Below, in pieces: positions 43,105 through 52,047 of a stretch of DNA of 55,147 bases. The stretch comes from Burkholderiales bacterium. Its GTDB lineage: Bacteria > Pseudomonadota > Gammaproteobacteria > Burkholderiales > Casimicrobiaceae. The notes under the pieces are model-generated. The model did not search any database. It was not told the DNA's origin and saw nothing but the letters and a program-made list of their open reading frames with translations. Both the position numbers and the translations under genes were made by a program. The stretch covers positions 1 through 55,147 of the forward strand of contig JADGRP010000130.1 of NCBI GenBank assembly GCA_017880805.1, in the 5' to 3' direction. Numbering within the stretch: the stretch's first letter is position 1; every line of letters starts with the position of its first letter.

Positions 43105-44790
43105 CTATCCCAGTTTGACTTCGGTGCGGACCGTGCCCGCACGGTCATGCCGTGCCGTCAACGTGACACCATCTCCCGCACGGCCGCGCACTACCCATTC
43201 GATCTTCGCACGATCGTCGGTCACGTGGTAGTCCGGCCAGAACGAAATGCCGGTGTGTTTGTACGCCTTGCCTTCGAGCTGGCCGATATCTTCCCGCCGC
43301 TTGCCACTGATCAATTCGGCACCTGGCGGAAGCAAGATTTCCGCGATGACGCCACGAACGACCTTTCGCTCGAGTGCCCGCTTGCTGACGTAGCTCGGCA
43401 GCCATCCGGTATTCTGGACGACTAGCCTTACCAGCCAAGTGTCCGTACCTGCGGCTTCCACCTCCGCGGTGAGCAACTCGAGCTTCGGCGACAGCAGCGC
43501 CTGCCACACCAGCCACTTCGGAAACTTGGCGACTTCGCGCTCGAGAAATTGCAGGGGCGGATTGCCGAAAGCGTGGAAGCGATCCCATCCGCCGATCTCC
43601 ACTGCGCCCAGGTCCGGGTGGTCGAAGGCTTTCCAATCGACGTGCGCCGCACCGCCCAGCTTCGCTTCGTTCCAGCGAAAAATCTTCAGGTCGTCGTCGA
43701 TGGGATGATCGCGAAACCAGTCGATATAGAGGTATTTTTCGATGCCCGCCTCGCGCATCGGGCTCCAGATTTCCACCACCCAGCTGAACATGCCCAGATG
43801 ATCGTAAATCCAGTCGAAGGCGCCGCCGATGACCTGTTTCGGATGGTAGCGAAACTCGTGATAGACGGAGATGTTCGGATAACCGGTGATCTCGGTCCCT
43901 TTGGCGCCGACCTTCTGAAAATGCCAGAGGTCCTCGGCGTGCATTTCGGTATCGGGAAGATGATCGAACGGACGGAGCAGCACGCCGGCCCAGGTGTGAA
44001 ACGCGACGCCGCCTGAGATGTTCGGATGCTTGCTGATGAATTCGGCGACCGCGCGGACCTCGGGCTCGGAAGTAGGAAACGGCCCGGCACCCAACTGCTC
44101 ATGTTCCTGCCGCCAATTGCCCGGAAAATTTCTATTTAAGTCAAGTCCTTGAACGCTTTTTTTAATCTTTAAGGTGAAACCATCATAGCCCTCGAATCGC
44201 CCCTCCGGCAGGATCCGAAAGTACGTTCCGCCAACCTCTGCCGGGTCCCGCCGCACCATCAGGCGCGGCTCATCCGGGTGCGGTTTCCAAAGCCCGTTCG
44301 CGTCCGCGATTCGCATCTGCAGGATGCGGCCGTCGCCGTCGACGTCCTCGACTGTCAGGCCTTCGATGGGCTCCTCGTCGTGCGGGTAGGCGCGCGTGCT
44401 GGAGCGCACCCATTTTGGCCGATCGGCCAGCGCCCATTCCGCGCCGTCGGGATTGATGCGCGGACAGATGTAGAACACGCGTGTGTCCAGCGCCCGCGTG
44501 ATGTCGGCATCCCTGCCGTACTGGGTTACGAGTTGATTCAGAAAGTACAGGTTGGCGACCGACGCCGCGACCTCGGTCGAATGAATGTTGCCGTCGACCC
44601 AGAATGCAGGCTTGTCGATTGCATCGCCGGTCGCTCGATTGGTGACACTGACCAGCCAGATATCCCGGCCTTCATGGCTCTTGCCTATCGATTCGAGCGA
44701 TACCAGGTCTGGATGCTCGGCGGCGAACGCATGAACGATCTCGGTCAGTTCAGCGTAACGGGCAAAACGGTCAAAGCGAATGGCGGGCAT
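43105..44790 (-). CDS. M14-family zinc carboxypeptidase
   Basis: A 561-residue metallopeptidase. The zinc ligands His and Glu are in FWVDGNIHSTEVAAS and the third ligand His is in GGVAFHTWAG. The substrate-binding Arg/Asn are in GLDLNRNFPGNW and the catalytic Glu is in FSWVVEIWSPM. After the catalytic domain (to about residue 360) comes a beta-rich C-terminal region. No signal peptide is visible from ATG 44790, so it is probably cytoplasmic; an upstream start would not add one. It heads the VOC/phosphoesterase run. Confidence 0.9.
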   Translation of the reverse strand: MPAIRFDRFARYAELTEIVHAFAAEHPDLVSLESIGKSHEGRDIWLVSVTNRATGDAIDKPAFWVDGNIHSTEVAASVANLYFLNQLVTQYGRDADITRALDTRVFYICPRINPDGAEWALADRPKWVRSSTRAYPHDEEPIEGLTVEDVDGDGRILQMRIADANGLWKPHPDEPRLMVRRDPAEVGGTYFRILPEGRFEGYDGFTLKIKKSVQGLDLNRNFPGNWRQEHEQLGAGPFPTSEPEVRAVAEFISKHPNISGGVAFHTWAGVLLRPFDHLPDTEMHAEDLWHFQKVGAKGTEITGYPNISVYHEFRYHPKQVIGGAFDWIYDHLGMFSWVVEIWSPMREAGIEKYLYIDWFRDHPIDDDLKIFRWNEAKLGGAAHVDWKAFDHPDLGAVEIGGWDRFHAFGNPPLQFLEREVAKFPKWLVWQALLSPKLELLTAEVEAAGTDTWLVRLVVQNTGWLPSYVSKRALERKVVRGVIAEILLPPGAELISGKRREDIGQLEGKAYKHTGISFWPDYHVTDDRAKIEWVVRGRAGDGVTLTARHDRAGTVRTEVKLG

Positions 44791-44969
44791 CGGTTGGCGG
44801 GGTCGCAAATAAAGCGCGAAGTGTGGCGGGCTTGGCCGCCGCGAGTCAACCACCAAGCCCGGGCGAGTGCGGGCGCGCTCGTGCACGTCCCGCGGCGCTT
44901 GGAAACCAGGCGTCACGCCGCGGCTCCGGCGATGAAGCCGCGTCCCGTGGCGGCTGCTGAATCAGCCGG

Positions 44970-45746
44970 TCAAATGCCGGCGTACCACTCGTAACCCTGG
45001 TCCTCCCAGTAACCCCCTTTGCCCCCGGCGATCTTGTCGAAGCTGTCGACGAGCTCGATGCGCATCACGTACTTGGCATGCTTGTATCCGAGCTGGCGCT
45101 CGACTCTGAGGCGAATCGGCGCGCCATTGGGGATCGGCAGCGCTTTGTCGTTGAGCTCATAGGCAAGAATGGTTTGCAGATGATAAGCATCGTCCATGTC
45201 GATGCTCTCATAGTACGGACTGGTGCCGTCGCGCTCCATCGGATCGGCGCAATGAAACACGACGTAGCGTGCCGCCGCGGTCGGCAGCACCGTTTCCAGC
45301 AGCGCAGTCAGCGGCACTCCTTTCCATTTCCCGATCGCGCTCCAGCCTTCGACGCAATCGTGGCGCGTGATCTGAGTTCGGCTTGGCATTGCGCGCAATT
45401 GATCGAGTGAAAATGTGGCCGGCTTTTCGAGCAGGCCACCGACTTGCAGCCGGTACGCCGCGAAACCGCTTGCCGCGAGCGCCTTGTATTGCGGACTGTT
45501 GGGCATCCGGGTTCCGTTGCTGCGAAATTCAGGTGACCGCTCGGATTCCGGAAACTCCTGCGCCATGGATTTGCGCGGCAATACGGCGCGCTGTGCCTCG
45601 CGGGTAAGGATCTCGGTGTTGCTCAAAAGTTTCGGGAACCATTCCGTTCGCGACAACTTGTCGCAGCCCGCGACGAGAACCGCGCCGGCGCCGGCAAGCG
45701 CGCGAAAGAACAGCCGCCGGCGCGGATAGGACCTATCGGGATTCAT
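44970..45746 (-). CDS. Exported molybdopterin-dependent (sulfite oxidase-fold) oxidoreductase
   Basis: A 258-residue catalytic subunit with a Tat-like RRRLFFRALAGAGAVLVAGC leader that also ends in a lipobox-like cysteine. The molybdenum-ligand cysteine is in ITRHDCVEGWSAIGKWKGV. Other conserved segments are YVVFHCADPMERDG, LAYELNDKALPIPNGAP and LRVERQLGYKHAKYV. It should act in the periplasm and pass electrons to the cytochrome b whose gene overlaps its start by 14 bases. The substrate is unknown (sulfite, methionine sulfoxide and related S/N-oxides are used by relatives). Confidence 0.92.
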   Translation of the reverse strand: MNPDRSYPRRRLFFRALAGAGAVLVAGCDKLSRTEWFPKLLSNTEILTREAQRAVLPRKSMAQEFPESERSPEFRSNGTRMPNSPQYKALAASGFAAYRLQVGGLLEKPATFSLDQLRAMPSRTQITRHDCVEGWSAIGKWKGVPLTALLETVLPTAAARYVVFHCADPMERDGTSPYYESIDMDDAYHLQTILAYELNDKALPIPNGAPIRLRVERQLGYKHAKYVMRIELVDSFDKIAGGKGGYWEDQGYEWYAGI

Positions 45747-46587
45747 TGCTCACCTCCGCGTCGACCCTGTAGCGGCCGGTAATCATCGAGCGCAAATTGT
45801 TCCACAAGCCGGTAATGATCACTTCGAAGACGTGAATCAGCACGAACGCGACCAACAGCCACGCAACGATGAAATGAATCGTTCGCGCCGACTGGCGCCC
45901 GCCGAAAATATCGACCCAGCCCGGCCACAGCGTATCGAAGCCTGGAGACATCGCGAGGCCCATCAGAATCACCAAGGGCAGCAGCACGAAGATCACGATC
46001 AGGTAGGCCAGTTTCTGCAACACGTTGTAGCGCTTCGACGCCTCACCCGAAGGGTGTCGAAAATGCAGATGATCGACGATCGACTGACGGATCGAGCGCA
46101 GATCCACTCCGGTCGGCGCGAGATCGCGGGTAAGGTGCCGGCTGACGACCGAGTAGGCAATATAACAAAGGCCGTTGATCACGAAGATCCAGGCAAAAAA
46201 CAGGTGCCATTGCCGAGCCATCGCCAGCCAGCGGCCGCCCGGAATGGTCAGCCACGAAGGAAACGCACGGTCCATAAGCTCGCCATCCGAGCCCCTGGAT
46301 GCGCCCAACAAGCCGGTCGTGACGAACTGGCGACCGAAGATCCGGGTCACGCCGGTCACCTTGTCGTTGGCGTCAGTCGTGGATCCGATTTCGAGAATGG
46401 GCGCACGGCCAGTGTACGACGACTTGCCCCAGTACAAGGTCGGATGGGCACTGAAGATATTGAGCCCGCTCATCAAGAGAATCGTCAGCGCGATGACATT
46501 GATCCAATGCATGACGCGAACGGCCAGCGTGTGGCGATAGTAAAGGGTGTTGGCTGCCGCGCGCTCACTTTTACTGCTTTGCTCCAT
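45733..46587 (-). CDS. Cytochrome b (b561-like) membrane partner
   Basis: A 284-residue di-heme cytochrome b with four main spans. Heme-ligand histidines are in HTLAVRVMHWINVIAL, ARQWHLFFAWIFVING, ARTIHFIVAWL and VLIHVFEVI. A periplasmic loop of about 90 residues separates spans 1 and 2. AAGGAGG lies nine bases before ATG 46587. It anchors and links the molybdoenzyme encoded downstream to the quinone pool. Confidence 0.93.
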   Translation of the reverse strand: MEQSSKSERAAANTLYYRHTLAVRVMHWINVIALTILLMSGLNIFSAHPTLYWGKSSYTGRAPILEIGSTTDANDKVTGVTRIFGRQFVTTGLLGASRGSDGELMDRAFPSWLTIPGGRWLAMARQWHLFFAWIFVINGLCYIAYSVVSRHLTRDLAPTGVDLRSIRQSIVDHLHFRHPSGEASKRYNVLQKLAYLIVIFVLLPLVILMGLAMSPGFDTLWPGWVDIFGGRQSARTIHFIVAWLLVAFVLIHVFEVIITGLWNNLRSMITGRYRVDAEVSNESR

Positions 46588-46706
46588 GAGCTTCTCCCTC
46601 CTTCGATCTGAAAAGCAACGCGTGGGGCGGTGCCACGACTAGTGTATCTCCCCAAGCTGCACCCATCCAGACGCCGGGCCGCGACCGCCCATCTGGCACT
46701 GGACCT

Positions 46707-47351
46707 TCAGGCGCGCAGCCGCCTGGGGCCGCTCACGAATGCATTGTCGCGTTCGAAGAAGCGTAGCTTACGGTCGACCTCGCGGGTGATCCCGATTCGC
46801 ACGCTTTCGCCGACTGCTCCCGGGCGCCGGCGCGATGCGCCAAGCCACAACGGGCCCGGAGCACAAAGGTCAGCGCCGTCGAAACGCCGATCGACGTCCA
46901 TCGCCATCGCGAGGCGGCCGGGGCCGCGGGCGAGGTCGAGCAGGCGATGCGTTCCGCGATGGCGTTGCATCGACTCCAGTCCCGCCACCGGCTCTAGCGC
47001 ACGCAGCAGGACTCCCGCTCCGACCCCAGGCGATTCGCCGCTGACGTTGATGGCGAACCAGCAGCCATAGACGAAATAGACGTAGGCGTGTCCACGCTCC
47101 AGAAACAGCGAGCTGTTGCGCGGCGTGCGGCCGCGGAACGCATGCGCCGCCGCGTCGCCGACAACGTAAGCCTCGGTCTCGACGATGCGGCCGGCGATGC
47201 GTTCGCGGCGATGATCGTGGACAAGTATCTTGCCGATAAGGTAGCGTGCCAGCGTGGCTGTATCTTGCGGCAACTCGGCCCGGCGCAACCGTCGAACGGG
47301 CCCGATGCAGGAGGCTGCGTGTTCGGTTTTCGCCGTCGAAGCGTTGCCCAC
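46707..47351 (-). CDS. Alkyladenine DNA glycosylase (MPG/AAG family)
   Basis: A 214-residue base-excision repair enzyme that removes 3-methyladenine and related alkylated bases. The catalytic Glu is in IAGRIVETEAYVVGD, followed by AHAFRGRTPRNSSLF with the substrate pocket, AYVYFVYGCWFAINV and the DNA-binding segment DLARGPGRLAMAM. The start at 47351 is GTG; the first 18 residues are variable and a start nearer RRLRRAELP is possible. Confidence 0.92.
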   Translation of the reverse strand: MGNASTAKTEHAASCIGPVRRLRRAELPQDTATLARYLIGKILVHDHRRERIAGRIVETEAYVVGDAAAHAFRGRTPRNSSLFLERGHAYVYFVYGCWFAINVSGESPGVGAGVLLRALEPVAGLESMQRHRGTHRLLDLARGPGRLAMAMDVDRRFDGADLCAPGPLWLGASRRRPGAVGESVRIGITREVDRKLRFFERDNAFVSGPRRLRA

Positions 47352-47379
47352 TTTCCCTGCCGCTCACTCAGTATCGTTC

Positions 47380-47481
47380 GATCATCGCACCCGTCGACGA
47401 AACGCGCCGATCACGGTGCTGGACACGACGTCGCTGCTGCACGAATCCTATCTTCGCCTGGTGCACCTCAGAACCCTGAGC
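47380..47481 (+). pseudogene. Fragment of an ECF-type sigma factor
   Basis: One plus-strand frame reads RNAPITVLDTTSLLHESYLR then LVHLR, very like the region-2 signature (LDTTALVHEAYLRLV) of the ECF-like sigma factors of the TIGR02999 type. The fragment has no start, no preceding sigma domain and no sigma-4 HTH before the frame loses character. It is a decayed remnant lying between two minus-strand genes. Identification rests on this one short motif. Confidence 0.45.
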
Positions 47482-47551
47482 GTCCGCCGCGTCGATCGTC
47501 GGGCGGGGGCAGGCTGCGGACGGTGACGCGGTCGTTGTCTGCCAGCCGGCC

Positions 47552-48721
47552 TCAGCTGATTGCGCTGAGCGGCATGATCGCGCCGACGCGGGTCCCGCGA
47601 CCGTGCGTCCCGGGCGCGACCGAAAGCTGACCGCCGAATTGCAGCAGCCGTTCGCGCATGCCCAGAATGCCATGCGACGATGGATGTTGCAGCCGTTCCG
47701 GCGCAACACCCGTCCCATCGTCTTCGATGTGGAGGACTATCTCTTTGGCCGTCATGCCAAGAGAAACCCGGACGCTCGACGCGTGCGCATGCTTGGCGGC
47801 ATTCGTCAGCGATTCCTGCGTAATGCGAAATAACGTCAGCGCCGCCTCGGCGTGCAGCGGCGGCAGCGCCGAAGGGATGTCAAGCTCCACCGGTATGTTG
47901 CTATTCTTGCTCCAGTCCTCGACGTGATTCCTGAGCGCGACGGCGAGTCCGAAGCTGTCGAGAAGCACCGGCCGCAGGCTGGCGACGATGCGGCGTTGCG
48001 CGCCCACCGTCGCCTGAAGCAAATCGATGACCTCCTGCTGTTCGGCCACCAGCTCCGGCGCAACCACCTCCAATTGCTCCTTCAGGCGTCCGAGCCGCAT
48101 GGCGAGCACGGTAAGCAGCGAGCCCATGTCGTCATGCAGTTCGCCGGCAAGCTTGGTGCGCTCGGCTTCCGCGACCTGGAACAGATGATGCGATAGTTCG
48201 GTCAGCTCGACCGTGCGGGCGATGACGTTTTCGGCGAGCTGGTCGTGCGCTTCGCGTAGCGCTTCCTCCGCGTGTTTGCGCGCGCTGATATCGACGAGCA
48301 CGTTGACCGCGCCGAGCAGGTTTCCCTCGTCGTCGATGAACGGGTTGGCATGGGCGAGCGTCGTTGCCCGCACTCCGTCGGGGCGCTCGACGATGATCTC
48401 CTGCCCGTTGTATTCCTTGCGCTCGCGCAGCGCGAGCGCCATCCAGCATTGATCGTGGGCGATGCGTGTTCCGTCCTTGGCAAATAACTTGAACGAGCCG
48501 CAAAACCGATCGCTCGAATCGTTCAGCGCAGGCGTGCGTCCCCAAAGCGCGACCGCATGCTGGTTGAAGTAAGTGATAAGTCCATCGGCGTCGCATGTAT
48601 ATGCGCCTGCGGGGAGCACTTCGAGCAGACGGTGAAGTTCGGAACCGTCGCGGCTCACAGCTTTTGGTGTCGGTTGCCGCGCGCTTTCGTCTGTCGTTTG
48701 TGTCGCTGTCCTCGTTTGCAT
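47552..48721 (-). CDS. Cytoplasmic PAS sensor histidine kinase (NarX/DesK type)
   Basis: A 389-residue kinase with no membrane segment. A PAS/PAC domain occupies about residues 25-150 (LLEVLPAGAYTCDADGLITY, then LLGAVNVLVDISARKHAEEA). A coiled coil links it to a HisKA_3 dimerisation domain with the phospho-histidine in KLAGELHDDMGSLL. The ATPase domain has the N box ITQESLTNAAKHAHA, G1 HIEDDGTGV and G2 GILGMRERLLQFGG. Such kinases pair with NarL/FixJ regulators, but none is adjacent, so it is an orphan in this window. ATG 48721 follows AAAGGG. Confidence 0.92.
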   Translation of the reverse strand: MQTRTATQTTDESARQPTPKAVSRDGSELHRLLEVLPAGAYTCDADGLITYFNQHAVALWGRTPALNDSSDRFCGSFKLFAKDGTRIAHDQCWMALALRERKEYNGQEIIVERPDGVRATTLAHANPFIDDEGNLLGAVNVLVDISARKHAEEALREAHDQLAENVIARTVELTELSHHLFQVAEAERTKLAGELHDDMGSLLTVLAMRLGRLKEQLEVVAPELVAEQQEVIDLLQATVGAQRRIVASLRPVLLDSFGLAVALRNHVEDWSKNSNIPVELDIPSALPPLHAEAALTLFRITQESLTNAAKHAHASSVRVSLGMTAKEIVLHIEDDGTGVAPERLQHPSSHGILGMRERLLQFGGQLSVAPGTHGRGTRVGAIMPLSAIS

Positions 48722-48906
48722 TCCATATCCCTTTCGACCCGCTGACTTCGATTCTACGACGTTTCTGCGGGGCAATTGCGAGGAGGCACCGCTTTCGGAA
48801 CAGCCGTCGGTCTTGCGGGCGAATGTTGTAAGTCTGTCTCCGATACGACCTCCCTGTCTCGCCTACAGCATCTGGGTCGAAACACCTGACAGACCTGCGT
48901 CGTGTA

Positions 48907-49800
48907 TCACTTATCAACGTTTTTGAGATGCATGCGTTTGCGATCCACAGTTTTGGCCCCTGCCCCTTCGAGCACCATGGTTTGAAAATGAGATGCGATT
49001 TCGCCGCCCAGGATCGTGATGAAAGCCGCGACCCACCCCCACACGAGCAGCACCACCGCAATCGCAATGCCGCCGTAGATCAGGTTGTAGTTCGCGAGAT
49101 TTTCAACGTAGCCGTAAAAGATCGGGCGCGCGGCGACCAACAATGCCGTCGCGACACTGGCTGCCACCGCGATACTCTTCCAATTCAGCCGCTTGCGCGG
49201 AACGAAGCGATAGATAAGAAAGAACGCTGTGAGCATCAACAGTATTCGAATCGATTGCGCGATAGCGGTAAACGTGGGACCGGTCTCCCCGGGAAGCAGG
49301 CGAACCGTATTCCACAAAAATAGGAGTAGGTAATGGGAAAACAGGGTGCATACAAACAGCATGCCGACCGCGACCATCATGCCGATCTCGATCATGATGC
49401 GCCCCGTCAGGCTGCCAGTTTGTTCTCCCTCATAGGCGATGTTGAGCGCCCGCGAAAGCGCGCCGAATGCGCGGCTGCCGAGAACGAGCAGGATCAGAAG
49501 CGAAACGACACCCGCGTAGGGATGTGCGTTATGAACCGCATCGTGAATGATTCGCTGAACCGCGGCGTCGCCCTCAGGCACAAATTCCCGCAACAGCAGG
49601 ATCGCCTTGCCGACTGCCCAATCCGGACTGACGAAATAGGCGGAGAGGGAAACCGCGGCAAGAAGCAGGGGGAAGAGCGAGAGAAAACTATAGTAGGCAA
49701 TGGCGGCCGCCCATTGCGTGGCATTGTCGGCAAACGAATCCCGGAGCACTTGCACGCAAGCGTTGCCGATGAGACGCGCGGTTCCCACGTTCAGACTCAT
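48907..49800 (-). CDS. YihY/BrkB-family membrane protein
   Basis: A 297-residue protein with six spans. The family marks are AAAIAYYSFLSLFPLLLAAVS at the first span, VLGSRAFGALSRALNIAYE, YRFVPRKRLNWKSI and the last helices near YNLIYGGIAIAVVLLVWGWV. The function is not settled; members were once called RNase BN by mistake and may be transporters or flippases. ATG 49800 is preferred over a TTG five codons upstream. Confidence 0.92.
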   Translation of the reverse strand: MSLNVGTARLIGNACVQVLRDSFADNATQWAAAIAYYSFLSLFPLLLAAVSLSAYFVSPDWAVGKAILLLREFVPEGDAAVQRIIHDAVHNAHPYAGVVSLLILLVLGSRAFGALSRALNIAYEGEQTGSLTGRIMIEIGMMVAVGMLFVCTLFSHYLLLFLWNTVRLLPGETGPTFTAIAQSIRILLMLTAFFLIYRFVPRKRLNWKSIAVAASVATALLVAARPIFYGYVENLANYNLIYGGIAIAVVLLVWGWVAAFITILGGEIASHFQTMVLEGAGAKTVDRKRMHLKNVDK

Positions 49801-49920
49801 GGAATTTGTTTTCAAGAGGCGTCAGACGCTGCTCGCCAAGAATCGCCTGCCCACCGAGGGACCACGTCTCCCGGAGGGCCATCGCCATCGCGCATATGCA
49901 TCTGGCCAGCGCAGGAGACA

Positions 49921-50481
49921 CTATGCGCTTCGAAGCGTCAAGCTCCGAAGCCATTTCACGTGCCGAACCGGCCGCATGTCAGCGACCACAATCAAGGCGA
50001 TGGGTCCTTCATCATCGGGGAGTGGCGCACCGTCGCGCTCATATACCACCAATACGCTATCGCCCATGGGCGAGACAAAGAGTTCCGCCCAGGAAAATAC
50101 AACCTCGTACCCGTCGCTGGCGGTCGCCACGACATAGCTCTTGCGCAGCTCCCGGGGCTTGCTTTCGACGGGTTTGGCGGCAGCCAGGACGTCACGCAGA
50201 AGACATCCCGTGTAGTGGCGTGCTGGTGCCGTACCCTTCTCTTCCACAGTATTTCGCGAGACGTAGTCGACTTGATGCGTGGGATACCGCTTGAGATCCA
50301 CCACCGACAGCGAGAGGCTTTGTGCAACGTTGCCGGCTACAGTTACCGATGTAGTTGGCTGCGGCGCGCCTTGTGCCGCGATGCCCAGACTTAAAAACGG
50401 CGCCACCAGCGCGATGGTGACTTGCCAACGGGTAACCCGAGTCATGAGGAGAAGCGCCCGCGCCCACCCATAGGGGCTCAT
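49921..50481 (-). CDS. Small exported sulfite-oxidase-fold (Mo/W cofactor-type) protein
   Basis: A 186-residue protein with a signal peptide (VTIALVAPFLSLGIAAQGA, near residues 20-39) and a single truncated sulfite-oxidase/molybdopterin-binding-like domain: LSVVDLKRYPTHQVDYV, HYTGCLLRDVLAAAKPVESK, SDGYEVVFSWAELF and MRPVRHVKWLRSLTLRS. The usual cofactor-ligand Cys before the Gly-rich turn is not present, so cofactor binding is uncertain. Its ATG overlaps the tupA stop (ATGA), tying it to tungstate uptake. ATG 50445 is an alternative start that gives a more ordinary signal peptide. Confidence 0.78.
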   Translation of the reverse strand: MSPYGWARALLLMTRVTRWQVTIALVAPFLSLGIAAQGAPQPTTSVTVAGNVAQSLSLSVVDLKRYPTHQVDYVSRNTVEEKGTAPARHYTGCLLRDVLAAAKPVESKPRELRKSYVVATASDGYEVVFSWAELFVSPMGDSVLVVYERDGAPLPDDEGPIALIVVADMRPVRHVKWLRSLTLRSA

Positions 50482-51314
50482 GCACCCGACTCGCCCGCGT
50501 TGGGGTAGAAGAGCTGCTCGCCATTGATCTTGTACTCGGCGATTGCTTTCTGGCCATCGGGCGAGATCACCCAATCGACGAACACCTGGCCGAGCTCTTT
50601 CTTGACGCTCGGATGCTTGTCCGGGTTCACCAGCATTACGCCGTATTGGTTGAACAAGCGCTTGTCGCCTTCGACGAGAATGGTCAGTTCGCCGCGATTC
50701 TTGAATGCGAGCCAGGTGCCGCGATCGGTCAGGATGTACGCATTCATCGATGACGCGGTGTTGAGCGCCGGTCCCATGCCCTGCCCCGTGTCGCGATACC
50801 ACGGCCCCTTCACCTTGTCGATATCGACGCCGGCCGACTTCCACAGATCGAGCTCGGCCATGTGCGTGCCGCTCTTGTCGCCACGAGAAACGAAAGGGGC
50901 TGTTGCGGCTTGAACTTTCCTGAGTGCCTCGAGAATGTCCTTGCTGCCACCGATCCTTGCGGGATCGCTCTTCGGGCCGACCAGGACGAAATCGTTGTAC
51001 ATCACGGGGAAACGCTTGACGCCGTGACCCTCGGCGAGGAACTTCTCCTCGGCCGAGCGGGCGTGAACGAACACGACGTCGGCATCGCCACGTCGCGCAA
51101 GATCGAGCGCCTGCCCGGTCCCCAAGGCCACAACGTGCACTTTGATTCCTGTCTTCTGCTCGAAGCGCGGAAGAAGGTGGGGAAAAAGTCCCGACTGCTC
51201 GGTCGACGTCGTCGAGGCAATAGTGATGAATTTTTCCTGCGCCTGGGCACTCATCATGCTGAACGCGATCCAGGCGACGAGGCCGATCGCAAAACTACGG
51301 CGATTGACTACCAT
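50478..51314 (-). CDS. tupA: Tungstate ABC transporter, periplasmic binding protein
   Basis: A 278-residue binding protein with a cleavable signal peptide (VAWIAFSMMSAQAQ). The TupA/WtpA-like ligand motif TIASTTSTEQSGLFPHLLPR stands at the mature N-terminus. SRGDKSGTHMAELDLWKSAG follows, with the second oxyanion site, then WYRDTGQGMGPALNTAS. It delivers tungstate to TupB. It overlaps tupC by 7 bases. Confidence 0.93.
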   Translation of the reverse strand: MVVNRRSFAIGLVAWIAFSMMSAQAQEKFITIASTTSTEQSGLFPHLLPRFEQKTGIKVHVVALGTGQALDLARRGDADVVFVHARSAEEKFLAEGHGVKRFPVMYNDFVLVGPKSDPARIGGSKDILEALRKVQAATAPFVSRGDKSGTHMAELDLWKSAGVDIDKVKGPWYRDTGQGMGPALNTASSMNAYILTDRGTWLAFKNRGELTILVEGDKRLFNQYGVMLVNPDKHPSVKKELGQVFVDWVISPDGQKAIAEYKINGEQLFYPNAGESGA

Positions 51315-52039
51315 GGCAATTCCCCCTCAAGAAATTGTGCAGCCTCGCGCGACGCTGGATGCTTGAAAAAACGAGCCACCGGTGCGCGCTCGGCGATGCG
51401 CCCTTGATGCAGGAACAAGATTTCGTCGCCGAGGCGCCGTGCTTGTCCCAGGTTGTGTGTCACCAGCACGATCTTGGTTCCGCTCTCGCGCATCGCGGCT
51501 ATGCCCTTCTCGATTTCGTGGGTGGCCCCGGGATCGAGGCTCGCGGTCGGCTCATCGAGAAAGAGCACCTCTGGGGAAAGCGCCCAGGCGCGAGCGAGCG
51601 CGAGCCGCTGCTGCTCACCTCCGGAGAGCACCCGCGCAGAACGGTGGGCGAGGCGCTCAAGCCCGACTCTGCGCAGCGCGTCCAACGCCCGCGATATACG
51701 CTGTGCGCGCGGCACGCCGCCGATTGCCAGCGCATAGGCGACATTGGCCAGGGCCGTTCGGCGCAGCAGCACGGGACGCTGAAACACCATTGCCTGACGC
51801 CGCGGTCCGCCCGGCGGTTCCAGCGACGTCCAGCGGATCGTGCCCGAAGTCGGACGAAGCAGTCCGTGACACAGCCGCAAAAACACGCTCTTGCCCGCGC
51901 CGTTCGGACCGACAATGACCGTGCGCGGTCCGGCCTCGAGCCGCAGCGATACGCCGTCGATGATGCGTCGATCCCCGACCGCAAAGACAACCTGGTCCAA
52001 CTCGATCGGAAGTAAGGAAGTCGGCGCGCGCATGTCCAT
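51308..52039 (-). CDS. tupC: Tungstate ABC transporter, ATP-binding protein
   Basis: A 243-residue ABC ATPase. Walker A is VGPNGAGKSVFLRLCHG, the Q loop is AMVFQRPVLL, the signature is LSGGEQQRLALARA, and Walker B is VLFLDEPTASLDP. The H loop is in LVTHNLGQARR. It powers tungstate import with TupB. ATG 52039 lies 8 bases after the tupB stop; the ATG two codons later is equally possible. Confidence 0.93.
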   Translation of the reverse strand: MDMRAPTSLLPIELDQVVFAVGDRRIIDGVSLRLEAGPRTVIVGPNGAGKSVFLRLCHGLLRPTSGTIRWTSLEPPGGPRRQAMVFQRPVLLRRTALANVAYALAIGGVPRAQRISRALDALRRVGLERLAHRSARVLSGGEQQRLALARAWALSPEVLFLDEPTASLDPGATHEIEKGIAAMRESGTKIVLVTHNLGQARRLGDEILFLHQGRIAERAPVARFFKHPASREAAQFLEGELPW

Positions 52040-52047
52040 GTCGGCGT

